Below the pieces are notes generated by a model. It saw only the letters and a list, made by a program, of their open reading frames with translations, searched no databases and had not been told where the DNA came from. Position numbers and translations under genes: made by a program. Positions 56,700 to 64,000 of a stretch of 64,000 nt of DNA are shown here, piece by piece (the stretch's first letter is position 1; each line of letters starts with the position of its first letter). Where the stretch lies: NCBI GenBank assembly GCA_951230915.1, contig OX579637.1, positions 33,976,001-34,040,000 on the forward strand, written 5' to 3'. This DNA comes from Antitrichia curtipendula (lineage: Eukaryota; Streptophyta; Bryopsida; Hypnales; Leucodontaceae).

Positions 56700-57120
56700 C
56701 ACGTAGATAGAATAGAATAGATGTAACAGAATAGGAAATTTTCAAATTTGTGTGTAAGATTCAATGGTTTTAGTCTAGATAGGTGTAAGCTTGCAATACG
56801 GATCCTTCCGGAAAGAGGATCCGATCCGATTACGATCTAGTATCTGGAAATAAATCGGAACGCCACCACCTACAGTCTCGGGATCCAAACAACGAGGCTA
56901 GAGTACAATCTCGGGAATGGAACCCTAATTAAGTTCTCATCCGGGAACTGGTGGCTAGGCGTTGTGTGCTTAAAGGCTACCACCATTCCATTTATCTTCT
57001 TCTTGAGTTTTCTGAACTCCCTCGTGCGCAAATAGTTGAGAGGAAGTGTGGGGAGAATTCGTGCACAAATAGAGAGAGGTGAGTCCGGATTAGGGTGTAG
57101 TTAAATTTTGTCGGTATTCG
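56700..57120. promoter_or_regulatory. 5' flank of family A copy 2
   Basis: From about 56790 the sequence turns rich in GGATCCxxxCCGG-type words like the flanks of other family A copies (GGAAAGAGGATCCGATCCGAT). No clear TATA box was seen. The homologous region upstream of copy 4 has one. Confidence 0.4.
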
Positions 57121-58170
57121 ATGGCGGAAAGTAGCGTTCCAAGACCCGCCAAGGTGTTGGTCATAGCTCGGATTGTCTGTCCGACCATACCCAACAACCC
57201 GGCCGCCCGTCAGGAGTTAGAAGAGGATCTCAGATGGATAGGGTGTGTAGGATTGTTAGAGAGGCCGTGGAACTTGAGGAAAGACGATCTCATTTCGAAG
57301 CTGATCAACGAAATGTCAAATCAGTATGAGCTGACTGTAAGAAGACAGAGCAAGGATTGGACGGAAGATGTCTGGACAAAGGTGTACTCATTCTGGAAGT
57401 TCAAAGACGGATTGGCCTCGCGTGCAGACAAATACGCCACCAAGAAGTTTCAGAATCCGAGTAACTTGAAGGAGGGATACGCCATTAGTGATTGCATAGA
57501 CACGAGGCATAGACGAGTGCTAGAGTTCATGATTCCGATTTTGTATCCGGAAAAGCCTAGCCAGATTATGGTCATACCATTTTCGGAGCAATGGAAAAGA
57601 GAGTCATGCATTGGAGGAAGGTTATTACAGTGGTGGTAGCAAAACTAGCTGATCACGTGGCTAAGAGCAAATACAACCCGAGCAACCCGTATTTGTTCCA
57701 CATGTACTACCATGGTGACGTGTTGACACCGGATGAGGCACTCATTTACAACACCAGACGTGAGCTCCTCAAGTACGGATTGATGGATGAAGTGCAAGAG
57801 GAAGGTCCAGTAATCGAGGATGAGGAAGATCTGGAAGAAGATTGACTCAGGCGTAGAGGTACTAATAAAGCAAAAGTTGTCAGATCTAGCTTCAAGGGGA
57901 AAATAGCCCAAAGTGGATCTGGTGGAGTCGAATCCGGTTCCGGATGAAGAGAAGCCATCCGTCCAAGAGTTCTTCGACATCGGATTCTAGTGGATGGGGC
58001 AGGCGCGGTTCTTATACCAGAGGACGATCGGATTTGTCAAGGAGATTGCGGACAAGTTGAAGGTGCCGCTAGAAGAAATCTTGGAGAAAATCAAGCGGAG
58101 GCCAAATCCAGAAGTCGTCCGGTAGAAAGATGAGCAGATCCGGTGTCGTACTGCAGATGCAAACACTATG
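57121..58170 (+). pseudogene. Family A coiled-coil protein, copy 2 (broken, short)
   Basis: ATG at 57121 (MAESSVPRPAKVLVIARIV). It shares with copies 1 and 4 the blocks GLLERPWNLRKDDLI, DVWTKVYSFWKF, KEGYAISDC and IPILYPEKPSQI. A small deletion and frameshift near 57570 remove the residues before IFGAMEKRV; the new frame continues PYLFHMYYHGD to TGA at 57843. Further text in another frame (VESNPVPDEEKPSVQEFFDI, VKEIADKLKVPLEEILEKI) carries TAG at 57988 and 58123. The long coiled coil of copies 1 and 4 is absent, so it is either a divergent shorter lineage or an internal deletion. Bases 58171-58440 show nothing. Confidence 0.6.
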
Positions 58171-58440
58171 TAAAAATATATATATTTACGTTCCTTAAAT
58201 GAGTTTGATATTTATAAAATAGTGAGGGGAAAAGACATCATTAGGAGTGGCCTCAAGGTAACGCTTCTCACTATTGTGGTAGACAAAGTATAAAGAGAAG
58301 AGTTTGCTTGTGAACTTCATCGTACTTGATGTTATTATTCTTGAGTTCTCATTTAAGTCATACTATGTCAAATTGGAGGGCTTTTTCTAAGTCTCAAGAT
58401 GAAGAATCTCAACCGGAGCGTGAATTTGAGTTAAGGTTGT

Positions 58441-58775
58441 TATAGTGGACGGACGTCCGGTTTGCTCATCCGATAGAGGTCTCGCCCGTCCAATGTGGTC
58501 TACACTAAGTTGACTTTCTTCCATTGAAAAAACAGGTGATGTGGCTGCCACTGTGACGCCACCTGGCTGCCAAGTAGGATCTAGGGCACGGACGTCATCG
58601 ATAGGGGCGCGGACGAGAAGTCAAGGCCGGGATGGAATTGTGTCGGGGCATGGACAAATGTCAAGGCGGGGACATGACATTAGTAAGGGCACGGACACCA
58701 GTCAAGACGGGAACGGGATGTCAGTCAGGGCACAGACGAAACTAAGTTGAGGCATGGACATTTTTTTACTCAAAC
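58441..58775. repeat. GC-richer CGGAC-containing patch
   Basis: Contains GTGGACGGACGTCCGG and several GCACGGAC / GTCAAGxCGGGGAC phrases repeating every 25-45 bp. It resembles an eroded version of the hAT subterminal arrays and abuts the inverted repeat copy at 58780, so it may be part of another fragment of that element family. Confidence 0.4.
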
Positions 58776-58779
58776 AATC

Positions 58780-59905
58780 TCACCATTGGGATTAATGCAT
58801 TTTAATTCCATATAAAAGATATTAGTAATTTAGATTTTCCTACTATCTCCTACCTACTTCTACTTAATAATTTTTTTAATAATGAAAATGAAGTCTTTCT
58901 GAATTTTCTTTTTTTTTGCTAGACTCTCAACTCAATTTTCCATTGTAAAGATTTAAAGCTCAAAACTTATTAGTGTAAAAATTTTAAGTTTAAAATGTTC
59001 AAAGTAAAAACATCTAGAAGCACAATGTGCTAAGAAACTAATTTTTTATGTGTTTAGGATTTAGGATTTAGGGTTACAACAATTTTTGTAGCTTCTGACT
59101 ACATTGTTAAAAAAATATTGCATGATATGTGGCTTTCTTTTAACATTGGGCAGCCCAGGCAGCTCAAAAAATTTCTTTAAAAATGGCTTTTTAAAAAAAT
59201 AAAAATTTGAAATTGTTTTATTAGATTTTTATCTAAGTGGAAAGCTTTGGGTCATCCCATTTTGATCGATGAGTCAAAAGTTATGAGGAATTTTAGTTTG
59301 GGGTAGTTTGCCACTAGTTATAGAATCTATACATTACGAAAAAAGTTTGAAATCCTTTATTTAATTCAGTTTTTAATATTTTGGAAAAAAATAACAACGA
59401 TAGTTGTAGATTGCTTGTTAAAACAGTTTTACCATTGGGATTGGAATTTTTCATTTCCATAAATAAATTGTTTACAATTTAATATTTTGGCTCATTTTCT
59501 ACTTCTTTCTACTTACTATTTTTTTGTATATGTTGTACAATTCCAAATGATTTGAAAATTTTCAAGTATGTAGCCAACTTGAGTTGAAGAATGAATCTAA
59601 AGAGTTACAACTATTTGGCCTTTATTTCATACAAATATTGCCTTCTGAAGTGCAGCTGCCCAGATTTTTGCAGTGGTAAAAAAAGAATTTTTGTAACTTC
59701 AAACACTAATATCTAGAAATCTACACGGCAGAAGTTTCTGAAATTTATTCCACATCTTTTCAAATCAGTTTACTAATAGATCCTATGTTTAAATTTGTCC
59801 TAAATTGTTTTTTTTCTAAAATTTGGTGGTTGTCTTAAAAATGATAGTTTTAGAGTGATTTTGGTGAAAACTTAGTCAAAAACCTTTAGGGGTTAATTAC
59901 AATTA
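58780..59905. repeat. Inverted copy of the 17.6-18.5 kb dispersed repeat
   Basis: Reverse-oriented similarity to 17617-18549, ending TTTAGGGGTTA at about 59892. There are two partial copies of one segment (ACCATTGGGATT...TACTATTTTTTT at 58790-58870 and 59440-59530). Non-coding. Confidence 0.55.
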
Positions 59906-59978
59906 GTGTTTAGGAGTTCCATTGCTCATGGTGAGCTCAAACTAAAGTAGGATTTTAGAGGTTGAAAACTTGATGTAC

Positions 59979-61600
59979 TATTGTCATAGCACAAGAAAAC
60001 AGAAATCCTACCTTTAGGCGTTATATTAGCGTAAAACACCCAAGATGACTCGTGTATTGTTCCCACAGGATTTTAACTTGTAGTTTCCTTAAAATATTTG
60101 GAATTCACAATACGGGAAGTAACCAAAACCCAAGGCAAAAAGAACCTGAGACTACAAATCAGGAACTGTATTTCCCCACGCGTATCCTCTAAGCCTTCTC
60201 TTAACTGATCAAAATTACCATACTATAGATCCACTTAGAAATGATCTGTAGTCTACCCAAAAGTAATTATATCCTAGTATCCTAGTTGACTGAATGCGGA
60301 ACCGGAAGGAGTGTCATGATCCTATACCTTTCTCGGATCCAGATTCAGTAAACAAAGTAACCCAATTGATAGTTTTGCTTTTATAACAGAGGGTTCCGTT
60401 CTTGGGATTGTAGAAGGAAACGTATACCCTATCCTTCAATGATTTAGAGTGATTGAGGATTCACTAAAAGAAAACACACAAAACACACAAGAAAACCTGG
60501 ATGCAGACTCTTCCTCACAACTAGTATGGACATCACTCCCCACCAGTAGGTCTCTCAGGAAACCTGTACAATCCTCTCTTACTACAACGACGGATCTATC
60601 CAAACTAAATCCCTAGAGCTAGACCTGGTACCTTGATAACTAGGGGATCCCAACTATCATCATGTTCTTCTCTTCCAGATTCAACAAGACCTCATCTGAC
60701 ATCGGTTAGTGCTTGCTCTCCCACTTGAAGAACTTATCCAACCTAAAAACGCTATCCCACTCAAAAGACTCTCGAGAAACTTCAACAATCAAAATGTCCT
60801 CCTAATACACAAAGATTTATCAACCGGATCCTGATACTCTTGAAATCGGATCCAAACAAAATCTGGGGATAATTTCTCCTCTCAAGTTTCCACCACCAAG
60901 CTGCCTAAAGTAGCAATGGTCAAAGCACCGCCTAACTCCTCAACAAAAGACCAAGACTTTTCAAACCAGTACTCATGGAGTTGAAATCCAAGCTTTCTTT
61001 GCAAGATTGAATGGAAAAACAAGAATATAAGAATCTAAGCTTTCTTTGCAATCCTCATTCCTCTTGGTCAGTTCCTTCACTTGGGTTTACCTCAAGATCC
61101 AAAATGACCCTTTCCAATGGATCTTCTCTCTGGACTTCTGAATTCGGAGAGTCCATCTTCTCTCTCTGGGGTCCATTCTTCTTAATGGAGGCTGGGATCC
61201 GCTCAGACTCCGTCTTCTGTTCAGAAGACCCTTTCTTCCTCTCTGATGAACCCCTAATGGATTCCTCATCCGGCCCTCTTTTTTTTGCTCCCTTTTCTCA
61301 TTCTCTTGGGGTGGAGTTATAATCAGTTTCACTAAGGTGGCTGCTGCCTTGTATATAGTCCTCTCCGAATTCCTATGCATCCCTAAGTAATCATACAAGT
61401 AGAAGAGGAAAGGCCAATTGGGGTTGCCTTTGTGTTTCCTAAAGAGATGACCATTTTCCCAACAAGGTCCTTCACTATTCCTACCCAGAAAATTTTCCTC
61501 TCCCCACTCAATGCTCTAGAGATTGTATTAGCCCAAGTTACTGTGATCCGGTTTGGATGTTCCGGATATAGGATCGGGACTATGATCTCCAGCATCTTAT
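59979..61600 (-). pseudogene. Family A copy 3, internally deleted relic
   Basis: Bases 59979-61020 match the 3' non-coding part of copy 1 (1398-2450). The sequence then jumps to coding text equivalent to 3628-3685 and 3790-4305 of copy 1. So about 1.2 kb, including most of the coiled coil, is missing. Readable blocks: VPILYPEHPNRITVTWANT, FWVGIVKDLVGKMVISL, then, after a frameshift, YDYLGMHRNSERTIYKAAA. It stops at about 61600, where similarity to copy 1 ends, so the N-terminus is gone. It is much closer to copy 1 than to copies 2 and 4, so it is a recent relative of copy 1. Confidence 0.7.
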
Positions 61601-61913
61601 TTTTCCTCTGTCGCAGTCCGAATTTTTGGTTTTTAGTTGTTTATCTAGAAAACAAAACGGAAACTATCGATTAGTATGTAGGTTTTGTCTAGAAACAACA
61701 GAGGACGGAAAATTAGGAAAGACATTGAAATAGTGGAATAGTTGGCACGAATCCAATCCTAGTGGTGACACCCAGGAACCAGATTGGAATCGGATCCTTG
61801 GCCGGAAGTAGTAGTGGACTGGATTGGGGGTATAGAACCGGATTAGGGTTAGACCGGATTGGTGGGACCGGACCGGTAAACGTCATCATGACGGCTTTTA
61901 GGTCAGGAGAGAC

Positions 61914-61920
61914 TATAAAA
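61914..61920 (+). promoter_or_regulatory. TATA box of family A copy 4
   Basis: TATAAAA in GAGACTATAAAAGGCC, about 275 bases before the ATG at 62194. The upstream 150 bases carry repeated GGACCGGA(C)CGG words. A long pyrimidine-poor leader follows (GTGTGTGCGTGAGTGTGCG). Confidence 0.65.
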
Positions 61921-62193
61921 GGCCAGCACCTCTTTAGTCGCACTCCTTTTTCCAAACTCCGTTTGGTGAGAGTGTTTTGTCGCGCTCCTCGTGTTTCGGC
62001 GCTGTGTGAGTGTTCGTGTGTGTGCGTGAGTGTGCGAGTGTTAGAGGTGTGTTGCAGGGTAGGTTTCCGGTTGCGTACCGATCGCTGTGCAGGATTCCGG
62101 TTGAGATCGGAGAGAGAACGTGAGAACGGGACGTGCGGCTAGGACTGTGTGAAGTAGAATCGGAAAGGACTGTCTTAGATCTAGTCTGTGTCC

Positions 62194-63828
62194 ATGCCGC
62201 AGCTTAGGCGGAACAGACCAGGCCCATCCACGTCGTCGGCTCCGGTCAAACTCCGGAAGGTCGTTCCGGTTCTCCCTTCGACAGAAGAAGAGATGGACAT
62301 GCTCCGGTTGGATCTCAACCGGATGGGGTGCCAGGGTTTGCTCGACAAACCCTGGGGTTTCAAGGACGAGCGGATGGTGAAGGAGATCCAAGGGAAGTAG
62401 ACGAACTAGTTCGACAACACGATCCGCTGTGTTCCACATCAATGGACGGAAGAGATCTGGAGGGAGGTTTATAAGTTCCGGGCAGGAGGCCACGGGATGG
62501 CAAACCGGAAGGACGAGTACGTCCGGGGCAAGTTCCGAGGAGCGGTCAACCCCAAGGACGGATACGCGGTGGAAGACTGCATCGACGACCGGCACCGGAA
62601 ACTGTTACAGTTCCTGATCCCGATCCTCCATCCGGAGAAGCCGACAAGGGTGACAATCACCCTCAGCAACACTATTTTCGGTGCCCTGAGCGGTGACCGG
62701 AAAGCGGACTGGGCCCGGATCATGTTCGATCTGGTGGCCCAGTTGGCGACGAGGGTCGGAAGGAGTAGGCCGACACCCGTGTGTCCCTACCTCTTCCACC
62801 TCTATGAGCAACACCAGCTCCTTTTAGACTCGGAAGAGAAGGAGTGGAAGGCCCAGGAAAATCTCCTGAAATACGGAGAATCGGAAACGGACGAGGAGGA
62901 AGAGGAAACTGGATCCGAGACCGAAGAAGAAGAAGAAGATGAAGAAGAGGCGGAGAGGCAGCCCAAGTGGCACAAGACGACGTCTCCGACCGGAAGAAGA
63001 TCTCCACTCGGTGATAAAACAAAGGAAAAGACACCGGAAGGAGAGAAGGTAGGCTGTTCGAAGAAGGGACCGGTCGACCCGTTCAAGAAGTTGGTGAAGA
63101 TCCTCGTCGACATCCGCCTGGACTGGGAGGCGAAGAGAATCGCCCTGCTGCAGATCGGAGAGTTGGTGCAGGCAGCACCGGACAGCAAGTTGCCGGGGAA
63201 GGTAGCGGAGTGCATCACCAATCCGGTCGAGATCCGGAAACAGGAAGCGAAGATCCGTCGACTTCAAGAGGAGGTCGACATGTTGAAGGCGGAAGTGGCC
63301 ACCTTCAAGGAAGACATGGCCGCCACCCGGGTAATGGCGGACGAAACGCAGAAGGTGGCGGAATCGGTGAAGGCAACTTTCGGTGAGACCGGAAGCGTGG
63401 CAGTCAGGGCCAGACTCTTCGACGAGAAGGTCTTGGAGGAGAAGAAACTATCCGGTACCCGGGTAGTCCGGATCCTGACTGACTTCTCCGAGCAGGTGGA
63501 GAAGAATTTGGTCTTAGCACGAGGAGCGGCGGACCGGATGGAGGAGTGTACACAGAAGCTGACCGGATCGATGAGGGTCCACCTATCGGACATCTCCATG
63601 CCGGAATCGTTTCCGGAAGTGCCAGACCCAAGGGAAGGAAGGGACCAGACTCCGCAGTCAAAGCCGAGTTAGCCTTCCCAGACCGCGCCGATCAACATCG
63701 AAGACTCTCCCGGTTCTGACATGCCAAATCTGATGGCCGGAGAGCGGAACAGGAACTTGGAAGAAGTCTTCGAGCAATTGGAGGCGGAGCCCAAGAGTCC
63801 TTCGTTGGGGCGCGGGATAGCGATGTAG
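62194..63828 (+). pseudogene. Family A coiled-coil protein, copy 4 (near-complete, four in-frame TAGs)
   Basis: One frame of 545 codons from the ATG at 62194 (MPQLRRNRPGPSTSS) to TAG at 63826, interrupted only by TAG at 62398, 62407 and 63670. Conserved blocks: GCQGLLDKPWGFKDERM, WTEEIWREVYKF, PKDGYAVEDC, IPILHPEKPTRVTI, NTIFGALSGDRK and CPYLFHLYEQ (residues 45-210). Then come a Glu-rich acidic stretch (residues 235-265), a basic Ser/Lys region, and a coiled coil (KIRRLQEEVDMLKAEVATFK, about residues 350-375). It is markedly GC-richer than copies 1-3. Replacing each TAG by Gln (CAG) gives a smooth protein (GK-x-TN-x-FDNT), so the stops look like single C-to-T changes. The last part of the frame may be genuine C-terminus or downstream sequence. 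Confidence 0.7.
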
Positions 63829-64000
63829 AATAAGTTAGGAAAGATAGGATAGGAACGGATCCGGATTAGTAATCCGATCCAGTAGTGTTAGGAGGACCGG
63901 CAGTTAGGATCCGGATTTAGGTTGACTTTTAACGGCTCTTTTTGCCTTTTGTTATTTTTGGAAGTTCTCAAAGTGTATATAATTCAGTCCTTGTGCTGAG
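63829..64000. other. 3' flank of family A copy 4
   Basis: AGGATCCGGAT-rich and then T-rich DNA with TATATAA near 63977. No gene is visible before the window ends. Confidence 0.4.

Larger units (their letters stand above)
51877..56700. mobile_element. Decayed relative of the giant hAT element
   Basis: The left end TAGGGTTGAC (51877-51886) differs by one base from the giant element's CAGGGTTGAC. The next 90 bases align with its subterminal region (GTGTCC, GGATGTGG, GCTGACCC, GGACGTC, ACAT). Further in are a decayed copy of the first gene (53.4-54.2 kb), its 3' flank (54.20-54.31 kb), and, after a 2.08-kb insertion, the flank of the kinase-like gene (56.42-56.69 kb). No right end with GTCAACCCT was found, so the copy is truncated. 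Bases 51990-53390 are mostly unrelated AT-rich DNA. Confidence 0.65.

Noticed and set aside
61762..62142. 126-codon frame upstream of family A copy 4
   Set aside because: It spans the TATA box and leader of copy 4 and has no domain. It is promoter DNA that happens to be open.
62720..63661. Minus-strand frames opposite family A copy 4
   Set aside because: Ser/Pro-rich shadows of the GC-rich coding strand.

Overview
The window is eukaryotic nuclear DNA, most likely from a land plant. Evidence: coding blocks are split by GT-AG introns; there are degenerate CCCTAAA (plant-telomere-like) tracts; foldback elements have CACTA-type ends; and there are a BED/hAT transposase and a Mutator-like (MULE) transposase with a SWIM finger. 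The repertoire (transposon-borne kinase-like, RING, ParB-methyltransferase-like and FCP1-like genes) suggests a non-seed plant such as a bryophyte, lycophyte or fern, but that is inference. I see no clearly intact housekeeping gene. Nearly everything is mobile DNA, in layers of different age.

Left block (0.1-9.3 kb): a decayed multi-exon locus with a ParB-like region (6.3-8.4 kb) and an FCP1/NLI-type phosphatase domain (8.6-9.2 kb). A roughly 20-bp palindrome, core GTGAGATCYC, is repeated about eleven times through its introns and flanks. A member of 'family A' (N-terminal globular domain plus coiled coil) is inserted at about 1.4-5.2 kb and a CACTA-type MITE at 6.08-6.29 kb. From 9.3 to 15.6 kb I see only AT-rich and simple-repeat DNA.

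Central block (15.6-47.9 kb): two large transposons, one inside the other. The outer one is a MULE-like element whose candidate ends (imperfect TIRs) lie inside an identical 12-bp flank at 15591-15602 and 47895-47906. It carries two divergent genes, a decayed SWIM-finger transposase (minus) and a multi-exon gene (plus) combining a ParB-like domain with a beta-class DNA methyltransferase-like domain. Six roughly 72-nt hairpins with a common GGATCC-like apex and diverged but still paired stems are scattered in it. Inserted 15 bp inside its left end is a 17,535-bp hAT element (15618-33152) with 10-bp TIRs CAGGGTTGAC and a perfect 8-bp target duplication ACTAGGGT. The hAT carries four genes: an uncharacterised Gly/Ser-rich protein, a protein-kinase-like protein, the hAT transposase with a long acidic tail, and a coiled-coil RING-H2 protein. 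Each has a GC-rich array of CCGTCCG/CGGACGG dyads upstream. The first and fourth genes share an N-terminal domain.

Right block (47.9-64 kb): an inverted-repeat MITE, a second FCP1-like pseudogene (50.8-51.4 kb, minus), a decayed relative of the giant hAT (51.9-56.7 kb) with a 2.08-kb insertion, an inverted copy of a repeat also found inside the giant hAT, and three more copies of family A (57.1, 60-61.6 and 62.2-63.8 kb).

Most broken genes are interrupted in frame by TAG codons, as expected if methylated CAG sites decayed to TAG. All gene identities come from reading motifs by eye; no database search was possible.
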